Source: an uncultured Mollicutes bacterium
Lineage (GTDB): Bacteria > Bacillota_I > Bacilli_A > RFN20 > CAG-449
Direction: 5' to 3'
Assembly: GCA_900551385.1 (NCBI GenBank)
Contig: URVS01000002.1
Coordinates: 1 to 21,466, forward strand
DNA length: 21,466 bases
Below are positions 8,050 to 15,592 of this stretch, one piece after another (position 1 is the stretch's first letter; each line of letters begins with the position of its first letter). Below the pieces are notes generated by a model that worked only from the letters and a program-made list of their open reading frames with translations, did not search any database and was not told the origin of the DNA. Position numbers and translations under genes: made by a program.

Positions 8050-10221
8050 ATGAAAATAATTAAGCGAAGCGGTCAAGAAGTTAAATTTGACATAAATAAA
8101 ATAGTTGAGGCAATTAAAAAAGCAAATTTAGATGCTAATGAAAAGAATCAATTAAGCAATGAAGTTATTTTAGAATGCGCTAAAAGAGTTGAAAAAGAAT
8201 GTAAAAATAAAGGCAGAATTTTAACTGTTGAAGAAGTACAAGATTTAGTTGAAGATCAATTAATGAGTGTAGATGCTTTTGATGTTGCACGTAAATATAT
8301 TACTTATAGATATAGAAGAGCATTAGCAAGAAAAGCTAACACTACCGATCAACAAATTCTTACTTTACTTGAATGTAATAACCAAAATGTAAAAGAAGAA
8401 AATTCTAATAAGAATCCTACTGTTAATTCTGTTCAAAGAGATTATATGGCTGGTGAAGTTAGTAAAGATATTACTAAAAGAATTTTATTACCTAAAGATA
8501 TAGTAGATGCTCATGAACAAGGTATTATTCATTTTCATGATGCTGATTATTTTGCTCAACATATGCATAATTGCGATTTAGTTAATCTTGAAGATATGTT
8601 ACAAAATGGAACAGTTATTTCTGGTACATTAATTGAAAAACCAAAGAGTTTTTCTACTGCTTGTAATATCGCTACTCAAATTATTGCACAAGTTGCTTCA
8701 AATCAATATGGTGGACAATCAATATCTATTACTCATTTAGCACCTTTTGTAGAAATATCAAGACAAAAAATTACTAAAGATGTTAAAGAAGAATTAAAAG
8801 ATTTAGATATTAGTGAAGAAAAAATTCAAGAAATTATTCATAAAAGATTACTTGATGAAATTAAAAAAGGTGTTCAAACAATCCAATATCAAATTGTTAC
8901 TTTATTAACAACTAATGGTCAAGCTCCATTTGTAACGATTTTCATGTATTTAAATGAAGCCCGTTCTGAACAAGAAAAGAAAGATATTGCATTAATTACT
9001 GAAGAAATTTTAAAACAACGTTATCAAGGGGTTAAAAATGAAAAAGGAGTATGGATTACTCCAGCTTTCCCTAAATTAATTTATTGTTTGGAAGATGATA
9101 ATGTTGAGCCAGGTTCACCATATTATTATTTAACAGAATTAGCGGCTAAATGTACTGCTAAAAGAATGGTTCCAGATTATATTTCTGAAAAAATTATGCT
9201 TCAATTAAAAGTTGATAGTAAAGGACAAGGTCATTGTTATACATGCATGGGATGTAGATCTTTCTTAACTCCATATATCAATGACAAAGGTGAACCACAA
9301 TATTATGGTAGATTTAATCAAGGTGTTGTTACAATTAACTTAGTTGATGTAGCCTTATCTTCTAATAAAGATGTAAAACAATTCTGGAAAATATTTGATG
9401 AAAGACTTGATTTATGTTATAGAGCTTTAATGGAAAGACATAAACGATTACTTGGTACTAAATCAGATGTCGCACCTATTTTATGGCAATATGGTGCTTT
9501 AGCTAGATTAAATAAAGGTGAAACAATTGATAAATTATTATTTAATGGTTATTCAACTATTTCTTTAGGTTATGCTGGCTTATATGAATGTGTTTATTAT
9601 ATGACTGGTAAATCACATACTGATCCAGAAGCTACTCCATTTGCTCTAGAAATTATGCAACACATGAATGATGCATGTAAAAAATGGAAAGAAAAAGAAC
9701 ATATTGATTTCTCTTTATATGGTACACCTCTTGAATCAACAACATATAAATTTGCTAAATGTTTACAAAAGAGATTTGGTATTATAAAAGGTGTTACTGA
9801 TAAAAATTATATTACTAATTCATATCATATAGTGGTTTCTGAACATATTGATGCTTTCTCTAAATTAGCATTTGAATCTCAATTCCAAAAATTATCTCCT
9901 GGTGGAGCAATTTCTTATGTAGAAGTTCCTAATATGGAAAATAATATTCCTGCAGTTATGAATGTTATTAAATTTATTTATGATCATATCATGTATGCAG
10001 AATTAAATACAAAATCAGATTATTGTCAATGCTGTGGTTATACTGGTGAAATCCAAATCAAGGAAGATGAAGATGGTAAATTATTCTGGGAATGTCCTCA
10101 ATGTGGTAATAGAGACCAAAATAAAATGAATGTTGCTAGAAGAACATGTGGTTATATTGGTTCTCAATTCTGGAATCAAGGTAGAACCCAAGAAATAAGA
10201 GATAGAGTTTTACATTTATAA
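8050..10221 (+). CDS. nrdD: Anaerobic ribonucleoside-triphosphate reductase NrdD
   Basis: This 723-residue class III ribonucleotide reductase makes deoxyribonucleotides without oxygen, using a glycyl radical. Residues of about 1-90 are an ATP-cone regulatory domain (IIKRSGQEVKFDINKIVEAI). The body contains HNCDLVNLEDML, typical of NrdD, and CYTCMGCRSFL near 400. The C-terminus has a zinc site, Cys659/Cys662 with Cys682/Cys685, then the glycyl-radical loop RTCGYIG (residues 698-704) and FWNQGR. It starts behind AAAGGAG and is followed one base later by nrdG, its activase. The gene appears complete. It indicates an anaerobic way of life for the AT-rich organism. Confidence 0.97.
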   Translation: MKIIKRSGQEVKFDINKIVEAIKKANLDANEKNQLSNEVILECAKRVEKECKNKGRILTVEEVQDLVEDQLMSVDAFDVARKYITYRYRRALARKANTTDQQILTLLECNNQNVKEENSNKNPTVNSVQRDYMAGEVSKDITKRILLPKDIVDAHEQGIIHFHDADYFAQHMHNCDLVNLEDMLQNGTVISGTLIEKPKSFSTACNIATQIIAQVASNQYGGQSISITHLAPFVEISRQKITKDVKEELKDLDISEEKIQEIIHKRLLDEIKKGVQTIQYQIVTLLTTNGQAPFVTIFMYLNEARSEQEKKDIALITEEILKQRYQGVKNEKGVWITPAFPKLIYCLEDDNVEPGSPYYYLTELAAKCTAKRMVPDYISEKIMLQLKVDSKGQGHCYTCMGCRSFLTPYINDKGEPQYYGRFNQGVVTINLVDVALSSNKDVKQFWKIFDERLDLCYRALMERHKRLLGTKSDVAPILWQYGALARLNKGETIDKLLFNGYSTISLGYAGLYECVYYMTGKSHTDPEATPFALEIMQHMNDACKKWKEKEHIDFSLYGTPLESTTYKFAKCLQKRFGIIKGVTDKNYITNSYHIVVSEHIDAFSKLAFESQFQKLSPGGAISYVEVPNMENNIPAVMNVIKFIYDHIMYAELNTKSDYCQCCGYTGEIQIKEDEDGKLFWECPQCGNRDQNKMNVARRTCGYIGSQFWNQGRTQEIRDRVLHL

Positions 10222-10222
10222 T

Positions 10223-10744
10223 ATGCATTATAGTGAAATAAAAAATTGTGATATTGCTGATGGATTAGGGGTAAGAGTTTCTTTGTTTGTTTCTGGTTGT
10301 AGAAATCATTGTAAAGGTTGTTTTAACCAAATGACTTGGGATTTCTTATATGGAAAAGAATTTAATCAAGAAACAACTAATAAAATTATAGAATTATTAA
10401 AACCTAATTATATTGATGGCTTTTCTTTACTTGGTGGAGAACCATTTGAACCTGAAAATCAGCCTGTTTTAGTAGAATTATTAAGACTAATAAAGAAAAC
10501 ATATCCAAATAAAAATATATGGTGTTATACGGGCTATATTTTAGATAAAGATTTATTAAAAGAAAGTAGAGTAAGAACTCCTTATACTGATGAAATGTTA
10601 TCATATATTGATATATTAGTTGATGGTCCATTTGTTATAGAAAAGAAAAACATCATGTTAAAATTTAGAGGTTCAACAAATCAAAGAGTAATTGATTTAA
10701 AGAAGACTTTAAAAGAAAATAAAATAATATTATTTTTAGAGTGA
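10223..10744 (+). CDS. nrdG: Anaerobic ribonucleotide reductase activating protein NrdG
   Basis: This 173-residue radical SAM protein puts the glycyl radical on NrdD, using S-adenosylmethionine and a 4Fe-4S cluster. The cluster ligands are Cys26, Cys30 and Cys33 in the CxxxCxxC motif SGCRNHCKGC; LGGEPF near residue 72 is the SAM-binding GGEP motif. NrdG usually has 150-180 residues, so it is complete. It follows the nrdD stop by one base, in the normal nrdD-nrdG operon. Its stop codon TGA lies within the left arm of its own terminator. The downstream region is duplicated on the far side of the next gene. Confidence 0.96.
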   Translation: MHYSEIKNCDIADGLGVRVSLFVSGCRNHCKGCFNQMTWDFLYGKEFNQETTNKIIELLKPNYIDGFSLLGGEPFEPENQPVLVELLRLIKKTYPNKNIWCYTGYILDKDLLKESRVRTPYTDEMLSYIDILVDGPFVIEKKNIMLKFRGSTNQRVIDLKKTLKENKIILFLE

Positions 10745-10761
10745 TTATTCACTCTTTTTAA
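10738..10761 (+). terminator. Rho-independent terminator of nrdDG, overlapping the nrdG stop codon
   Basis: AGAGTGA (10738-10744) pairs with TCACTCT (10749-10755) across the loop TTAT, followed by a T-run. The second copy of this region, at 12469, keeps only the right arm and T-run. Confidence 0.75.
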
Positions 10762-10857
10762 TTGTAATAATCTTGATGTACGCATGATAAAAATGTTGCA
10801 ATCACGATTACATTTATTAATTTTGTAATCGTGAAAGTAATAATAATTAATAAAAAA
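10744..10857 (+). repeat. Direct repeat flanking the ATPase gene, left copy
   Basis: About 110 bases align with 12469-12575 on the other side of the ATPase gene. Shared parts are the stretch ATTATTCACTCTTTTTAATT, then TGTTGCAATCACGATTAC, GTAATCGTGA and AATAATTAAT in the same order. This copy carries small differences, and its right hairpin arm has decayed (AAGTAA in place of TTGCAAC). It starts at the nrdG stop codon, inside the nrdG terminator. Confidence 0.85.
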
Positions 10858-10989
10858 TCACTACCCTATTGACTACCTTATGTAACTACCCAATGAAAAT
10901 ATTTAAAACAAATAATAAGTAAAAATGCTAATATATTTGCATAAGAAGTTATTATGAAAAAAATATAAAAGTTATATGAAATAAACGAT

Positions 10990-11076
10990 AAAAATTGCAT
11001 TTTTCGGCATATTTGTAACTTTAAAAAATGAAATTTTCGGCATTATAGCTGTATAAAAAATTGCATTTTTCGGCAT
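10990..11076 (+). repeat. Three 21-base operator-like repeats with an exact 33-base period
   Basis: Copies lie at 10990-11010, 11023-11043 and 11056-11076. Copies 1 and 3 share the core TTGCATTTTTCGGCAT; copy 2 has ATGAAATTTTCGGCAT. The two 12-base spacers are unrelated to each other. Thirty-three bases is close to three helical turns, so bound proteins would sit on one face of the DNA. Copy 3 contains the -35 box of the likely ATPase promoter. This is the arrangement of a repressor or cooperative regulator site, and autoregulation is a natural guess. The regulator is not identified. Confidence 0.75.
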
Positions 11077-11089
11077 GATAATGTATTAT
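11061..11089 (+). promoter_or_regulatory. Probable promoter of the ATPase gene
   Basis: TTGCAT (11061-11066) and TATTAT (11084-11089) are separated by 17 bases, about 25 bases before the start codon. The -35 box lies inside the third operator-like repeat, so a protein bound there would block RNA polymerase. Confidence 0.5.
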
Positions 11090-11112
11090 TATGTTAAAAT
11101 AGGAGATAGAAG

Positions 11113-12453
11113 ATGGCTGAAAGAGTATTTGAACGTAAAATATATCAAAAGATGTTAAATTGGAAAAAAGAATCTAATGGTAAAACAGCATTATTAATAA
11201 AAGGGGCTCGACGTGTTGGAAAATCCACTATAGCAGAAGAATTTGCTCAAAAAGAATATTCAAGTTATATCTTAATTGATTTTTCTGTTGCCTCTAAAGA
11301 AGTACATGATTTATTCAAAGATATATCAGATTTGAATTATTTATTTTTACGTCTTCAATTAATTTATCATGTTAATCTAGAAAATAGAAAATCTGTTATT
11401 ATTTTTGATGAAGTTCAAAAAGAACCACTTGCAAGACAATCAATTAAACATTTAGTAAAAGATGGAAGATATGATTATATTGAAACGGGTTCGTTGCTAT
11501 CTATCAAAAAAAATGTTGCAAATATTCTTATTCCAAGCGAAGAAACACGTCTTGAAATGGTTCCTATGGATTATGAAGAATTTCGTTGGGCATTGGGTGA
11601 TAAAGCAACAATTCCTATGCTTAAAACAGCTTTTGAAAATAAAATATCATTAGGTGATGATGTAAATCGTAGAATGATGCGCGATTTTAGATTATATATG
11701 TTAGTAGGTGGAATGCCTCAAGCAGTAAATGAATATATTGAAACAAATAATTTTAGTAAAGTTGATCAAATGAAACGTTCTATTTTAGAACTTTATCAAG
11801 ATGATTTTAGAAAAATTGATTCTTCAGGTAGAGCGCCTATAATGTTTTCAGCAATTCCTTCAGAACTTGCTAAAAATACATCGAGATACCAAATCTCAAG
11901 TGTAATACCAAATGAAAAACAAGATAGAGTACTTGGAATTGTTACTGATATGAAAGACTCATTAACTGTTAATTTAGCGTATCATGCAAATGATCCAAGT
12001 GCTGAAATGTCATTGCATGAAGATATTACTAAATATAAGATGTTTATTAGTGACACAGGCTTATTTACTACACTTGCTTTCATGGATAAAGACTTTACAG
12101 AAAATATTATTTATGAAAAGCTTTTAAGTGATAAACTTGATACGGATTTAGGATATTTATATGAGAATATGGTTGCTCAAATGTTATATGCATTAGGCAA
12201 TAAATTATTTTATTATACATTTCCTAAAAATAATTCTACTCATAATTATGAAATTGATTTTTTAATTTCAAAAAGAAATAAAATATGTCCTATTGAAGTA
12301 AAGTCATCAGGATATAAAACTCATGCATCTATCGACGAGTTTATAAAAAAATTTTCTAGCAAAACAGGAGAAAGATATTTAATTTATACAAAAGATTTAA
12401 GAAAAGATGGAGAATTAATTTGTATACCTATTTATATGACAATGTTTTTATAA
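11113..12453 (+). CDS. AAA+ ATPase with C-terminal DUF4143 domain
   Basis: This 446-residue protein has an N-terminal P-loop ATPase domain: Walker A GARRVGKST at residues 31-39 and Walker B VIIFDEVQ with Asp98-Glu99. TGSLLS follows near 130, and MVPMDYEEFRW is typical of this family. The C-terminal DUF4143 part ends with a restriction-nuclease-like signature: Glu380-Ile-Asp382, then Glu395-Val-Lys397 in PIEVKSS. Such proteins are common in anaerobes, often in accessory DNA, and their function is unsettled. The ending PIYMTMFL fits the family, so the gene is complete. It stands alone between two direct repeats and has its own operator array and ribosome site (AGGAGA). The cassette layout suggests independent acquisition; nuclease activity is not shown. 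Confidence 0.9.
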   Translation: MAERVFERKIYQKMLNWKKESNGKTALLIKGARRVGKSTIAEEFAQKEYSSYILIDFSVASKEVHDLFKDISDLNYLFLRLQLIYHVNLENRKSVIIFDEVQKEPLARQSIKHLVKDGRYDYIETGSLLSIKKNVANILIPSEETRLEMVPMDYEEFRWALGDKATIPMLKTAFENKISLGDDVNRRMMRDFRLYMLVGGMPQAVNEYIETNNFSKVDQMKRSILELYQDDFRKIDSSGRAPIMFSAIPSELAKNTSRYQISSVIPNEKQDRVLGIVTDMKDSLTVNLAYHANDPSAEMSLHEDITKYKMFISDTGLFTTLAFMDKDFTENIIYEKLLSDKLDTDLGYLYENMVAQMLYALGNKLFYYTFPKNNSTHNYEIDFLISKRNKICPIEVKSSGYKTHASIDEFIKKFSSKTGERYLIYTKDLRKDGELICIPIYMTMFL

Positions 12454-12468
12454 AAATATTTTAGAATT

Positions 12469-12575
12469 ATTATTCACTCTTTTTAATTGTATAATGTCTA
12501 CATAATAAAAGTGTTGCAATCACGATTACAAAATTAATAAACGTAATCGTGATTGCAACAATAATTAATTAAAAA
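12469..12575 (+). repeat. Direct repeat flanking the ATPase gene, right copy
   Basis: This is the counterpart of 10744-10857. It begins with the right half of the nrdG terminator and its T-run but lacks the left arm, which belongs to nrdG coding sequence. Its internal hairpin is perfect, so this copy is the better preserved one. The repeat ends where the XRE remnant begins. Confidence 0.85.
12512..12560. repeat. Perfect 18-base inverted repeat (hairpin)
   Basis: The arms 12512-12529 and 12543-12560 (TGTTGCAATCACGATTAC and its exact complement) flank a 13-base loop. No T-run follows on either strand, so it is not a standard terminator. The left copy near 10794-10834 keeps only a 10-base stem, TCACGATTAC/GTAATCGTGA. 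Confidence 0.85.
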
Positions 12576-12742
12576 TTTCTCAAAAATATTTAGCGTTTAA
12601 ATCAGGAGTTAGTTATGAATCTATTAAAAGATTTGAATCTACAAGTGAAATATCACTTAAATCATTAATTCAAATTGTAAAAGTATTAAAATTATTAGAA
12701 GATTTTAATGAATTATTTGTTCATAAACAAAAAAGGATATAA
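12569..12742 (+). pseudogene. 5'-truncated XRE-family (HipB-like) regulator remnant
   Basis: After a stop at 12566-12568, a frame of 57 codons reads as the later part of a helix-turn-helix regulator: KISQKYLAFKSGVSYESIK, then RFESTSEISLKSLIQI and LEDFNELFVHK, ending at TAA 12740-12742. XRE regulators of this kind often pair with HipA-type toxins. The first helix and any start codon are missing, and no in-frame ATG, GTG or TTG lies near the front. No partner toxin follows. The break coincides with the end of the right direct repeat, so the rearrangement that placed the repeat probably removed the 5' end. The HipB likeness is from memory of the family. Confidence 0.65.
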
Positions 12743-12883
12743 AATTATCATTGATAAAGTAGATTAATTTATCATTTAATTTATATAAATAATTAAAAAT
12801 ATAATAAAAAAATAATTATTAGAAAATAATTTATTATTATAAATAATAAAGCAATTATGACAAAATTATTTACTGATTTTAGT

Positions 12884-12913
12884 TTGACTAAAATTAATAA
12901 ATTGTTTTAATAT
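12884..12913 (+). promoter_or_regulatory. Possible promoter of the response regulator
   Basis: TTGACT (12884-12889) and TAATAT (12908-12913) are separated by 18 bases, about 45 bases upstream of the start codon; the ribosome site GGGAGA is at 12945-12950. In such AT-rich DNA, chance matches are common. Confidence 0.35.
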
Positions 12914-12959
12914 TAGAATATGATAAGAGAACATTTCTTTTGTTGGGAGAAGAAAAATT

Positions 12960-13616
12960 ATGAATGACACGATTAAAGTTTGCATTATTGAAGATGATGA
13001 AAAATATCATAAAATTGTTAAAGATTTATTAAAAAAATATGGCATGAAAAATAATGTTAATTTTAATGTGGATGAATTTTATAATGGAATTGATTTTCTC
13101 GAAACATATAAAGGAAATTATGATTTTATTATCATAGATATTGAAATGCCTCAATTAAATGGAATTCAAATTTGTGAAGAATTAAGAAAAAATGATCCTT
13201 TTGTTCCAGTTATTATTATTTCTCATTCTTCTCAATATGCAGTTAAAGGTTATTCAGTTAATGCTTATGGTTATGTTTTAAAACCAATAGAAGAATTTGA
13301 TTTTCATTTTTTGATTGATAAAGTTTTAGCTTATATAAAAGAAAAAGAAAAAAATTATATTGTTTTATCTACAAAAACAATGATGAAGAAAATAGATATT
13401 AATGATATTTATTATTTAGAAGTATCTTCTCATGTTTTAAGATTTAAAACTAGAAATGATGATATTCAAATTAGAGCGAAAATTAAAGATTATGAAGAAA
13501 AATTACTTAAGTATGGTTTTGTAAGATGTGACAATTCATATTTAGTTAATTTAAAATATTGTTCAAATGTTAATATTAGTGAAAGCACTATTAACATTAA
13601 TGGTGAAATTAAATAA
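12960..13616 (+). CDS. LytTR-family response regulator, C-terminally truncated
   Basis: Residues of about 5-120 form a receiver domain: the acidic pair IIEDDE, the phospho-acceptor Asp in FIIIDIEMPQLNG near residue 60, and a VLKPIEE lysine near 112. Residues of about 130-218 form a LytTR DNA-binding domain (YYLEVSSHVLRFKT, then GFVRCDNSYLVNLKY). LytTR proteins normally end about 20 residues later with an IPISR-type strand and a helix; here the protein stops right after NINGEIK. No histidine kinase is present in the window. The last 127 bases overlap the convergent zinc-ribbon gene, which also lacks its usual end, so the loss comes from a deletion, recombination or assembly join at about 13600-13618. 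DNA binding may be impaired if the break is real. Confidence 0.85.
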   Translation: MNDTIKVCIIEDDEKYHKIVKDLLKKYGMKNNVNFNVDEFYNGIDFLETYKGNYDFIIIDIEMPQLNGIQICEELRKNDPFVPVIIISHSSQYAVKGYSVNAYGYVLKPIEEFDFHFLIDKVLAYIKEKEKNYIVLSTKTMMKKIDINDIYYLEVSSHVLRFKTRNDDIQIRAKIKDYEEKLLKYGFVRCDNSYLVNLKYCSNVNISESTININGEIK

Positions 13617-14614
13617 TAAATTTTAATAAATAATCTACCTAAAATATTTTTAGATAATTTATAATCGCGATATCTTCTTAAAGTCCATACTTCTTTAGTA
13701 TTATAAGACCCATACACACAACTTGCAATATAGCATCCACCTTTAATTGTATTTATATCAAAATTATTATCTTTTAAATATTGATCTAACTTCTCATTTT
13801 CAACAGAGAAATTAAATGAAACAATTTTTTCATCATTTAAATAAAAATAATAACTAGTATTTGTTTTATCTTTTTTTGTTAAATATTTATCAATTTCTTT
13901 TCTTATTTCTTTTAAGTAACAGCTTGATACAGGTTTATTATTTTCAAATAAAAATAAATTATTAAAAAGTAAATATATTTTTTTATTATCTAAAGAAGAA
14001 ATAAGTTTTTCTTCTTCGTTAAAATATTGTTTTAATTCATTAATTGTATATGTTTTTTCATCAAAATCAATAAAATAACACATTAAACTATATGAAAATA
14101 AATCTTTGTAAATATTATCTTTTTCTTTTAATAATTGTTCAAATAAATATAAATAATTATTATTAGAAAAACTTAAAATATCTTTTTTTAAAGTAGAAAC
14201 AATTAAATTAATTAATTCTTGATCTTTTGCATATTTAAGGCTAGATAAATAATTGTCAATTCCTTCTTCTTTAGAATAATTATTAGAAACAAAAAATGCT
14301 TTTAATAATAATCCTTCTGGAGAATCTTCTTTTCTTTTTAAAATATCATCAGCATAAAAACCACATTTTTCATGATTACCATCTTTTAAAGCAGCAATAC
14401 CTAATAAAGCATAATTATTTACACTTTCATTATTAATATTTACTGTATCAATATTAATTGATTCTACAACATCATTAATATGTTTATTATAATTGTCAAT
14501 TCCTTCTCTAGGCATATAAGGAACCCCACAATATCTACAAACAACATTAAATTCGCTATCATCAACTTCACTTATTTCGCCGCAATTCGGGCATTTAGAT
14601 TTCTTCAAAGCCAT
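13490..14614 (-). CDS. Zinc-ribbon protein with CFI-type C-terminal motif, 3' end replaced
   Basis: Residues 8-29 form a zinc ribbon (Cys8, Cys11, Cys26, Cys29). The middle is a Lys/Asn-rich helical region without a known domain. From about 293 comes the conserved GGCYIASCVYGSY followed by VWTLRRYRD and RLFIKIYYLISP, a motif shared by many zinc-ribbon membrane proteins of unknown function in Firmicutes. Beyond about residue 338 the frame is simply the antisense of the LytTR gene (LMLIVLSLILTFEQYFK and onward), so the natural C-terminus is missing. The start follows GGAGAAAAAT, 9 bases after the stop of the upstream gene, so it is the third gene of the GH5 operon. Confidence 0.7.
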   Translation of the reverse strand: MALKKSKCPNCGEISEVDDSEFNVVCRYCGVPYMPREGIDNYNKHINDVVESINIDTVNINNESVNNYALLGIAALKDGNHEKCGFYADDILKRKEDSPEGLLLKAFFVSNNYSKEEGIDNYLSSLKYAKDQELINLIVSTLKKDILSFSNNNYLYLFEQLLKEKDNIYKDLFSYSLMCYFIDFDEKTYTINELKQYFNEEEKLISSLDNKKIYLLFNNLFLFENNKPVSSCYLKEIRKEIDKYLTKKDKTNTSYYFYLNDEKIVSFNFSVENEKLDQYLKDNNFDINTIKGGCYIASCVYGSYNTKEVWTLRRYRDYKLSKNILGRLFIKIYYLISPLMLIVLSLILTFEQYFKLTKYELSHLTKPYLSNFSS

Positions 14615-14623
14615 ATTTTTCTC

Positions 14624-15589
14624 CTAATATTTATAACCCCAAATAGATGTTTGTCTAAATAAATTAACCATTTTGTATTTATCACCAGCAGATTCAAAAT
14701 TAACTAAGATTTTATCATTATATAATTGAATTTCTTCACTCATAGGTGGTAATTTAACAGTTTTTGTTAAATTATTTGAGTCCAAGAAAAACAAATCTAA
14801 ATTATCAAAACTTTCTTTTGAAACAAAAACATCTTCATAAAAATATAAATGGCTACTACTAATCGCCCAAGAAGTAGAAATTGCAAACTTACCTTCACCA
14901 TAACAAACAATACCTTGAACTAAACTCGGAACCGATAAAACATATTTCTTTTCAAAAGTATTCGCATCATAAGCATAACATAATGCTGGGTTTTCTTCTC
15001 CACTAGGTGTAGTAATATGATGAGTATGGTCAGTTTCATAACTTTCTTTTTTATAAAATTCTCCTACTAAAATAATATCATCATAAACACAAATATATGC
15101 TGGATTTACATCTAATTTTCTTGAAGATTTAACTTTAACTGAACTACCATTTTCAGCATTCATAATATCTTGTAAAGAAAATTCAAATATTTTATTATAA
15201 TTTTCATCATCACAAGCAATATAAACACTATTCTTATACGCTCCAATTCCACCACAATGTCCCATAAATGGAGTGTCATCTTCATTTTTTAAAGTAACAT
15301 ATTTATGTTCTTTATTATCACTAGAAATTTGATATATTCTTGATGGACCAGATCCTTTATTAATGTATCCAGATGTCAAAAAAATATCTTTTTCTTGAGA
15401 ATAAGTAAATCCTTGAGGAATATATCCATCTTCTAATCCATAAATAGAAATTATTTCTTCACTTTTTGAAAAGAAATCACTATAAATTTGTTTTTCTAAA
15501 CAACCAACAATAACTAAAGCAATAATTAAAAAAGAGATAATTGAGGCTAAAGTTATACCAATAATTTTTAATATTCTTTTTAATATCAT
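14624..15589 (-). CDS. Membrane-anchored or lipoprotein-like extracytoplasmic protein, probable beta-propeller
   Basis: This is a 321-residue protein with an N-terminal hydrophobic segment (about 8-29) ending in VIVGC. Cys30 fits a lipobox, so it is either a lipoprotein or a single-pass anchored protein facing outside. The rest has repeating blocks that each give short beta-strands (GYIPQGFTYSQEKDIFLTSGY, HCGGIGAYKNSVYIACDDE, NPAYICVYDDIILVGEF, VQGIVCYGEGKFAISTSW), as in beta-propellers. No catalytic motif is recognised. It starts 3 bases after the GH5 stop, so the two are surely co-transcribed and may act together at the surface. The propeller assignment is by strand pattern only. Confidence 0.6.
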   Translation of the reverse strand: MILKRILKIIGITLASIISFLIIALVIVGCLEKQIYSDFFSKSEEIISIYGLEDGYIPQGFTYSQEKDIFLTSGYINKGSGPSRIYQISSDNKEHKYVTLKNEDDTPFMGHCGGIGAYKNSVYIACDDENYNKIFEFSLQDIMNAENGSSVKVKSSRKLDVNPAYICVYDDIILVGEFYKKESYETDHTHHITTPSGEENPALCYAYDANTFEKKYVLSVPSLVQGIVCYGEGKFAISTSWAISSSHLYFYEDVFVSKESFDNLDLFFLDSNNLTKTVKLPPMSEEIQLYNDKILVNFESAGDKYKMVNLFRQTSIWGYKY

Positions 15590-15592
15590 TTT

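Larger units (their letters stand above)
10858..11112 (+). promoter_or_regulatory. Non-coding upstream region of the ATPase gene
   Basis: No coding frame is supported here. The left part has three ACTACC hexamers, at 10860, 10872 and 10885. The right part holds the three 33-base-period repeats (10990-11076), the candidate promoter and the ribosome site AGGAGA (11101-11106). Together with the left direct repeat, this makes a gene-free stretch of 368 bases after nrdG. Confidence 0.6.
12454..12959. other. Gene-poor stretch holding a repeat, a gene remnant and a leader
   Basis: From left to right it contains the right direct repeat with a perfect hairpin (12469-12575), the headless XRE regulator remnant (12569-12742) and about 215 bases of nearly pure A/T sequence. 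The end of that sequence forms the leader of the response regulator, with TTGACT/TAATAT promoter-like elements at 12884-12913. No intact gene is seen. Confidence 0.6.

Noticed and set aside
10860..10890. Three ACTACC hexamers 12-13 bases apart
   Set aside because: They are short and imperfectly spaced, with no downstream element tied to them; mentioned only in the regional feature.
10990..11076. CRISPR-like reading of the three regular repeats
   Set aside because: Repeats of 21 bases with 12-base spacers and only three units do not fit any CRISPR array, and no cas gene is present.
12857..12910. A 17-codon ATG frame before the response regulator
   Set aside because: It has no ribosome site, no recognisable sequence and lies in nearly pure A/T DNA; chance is enough.
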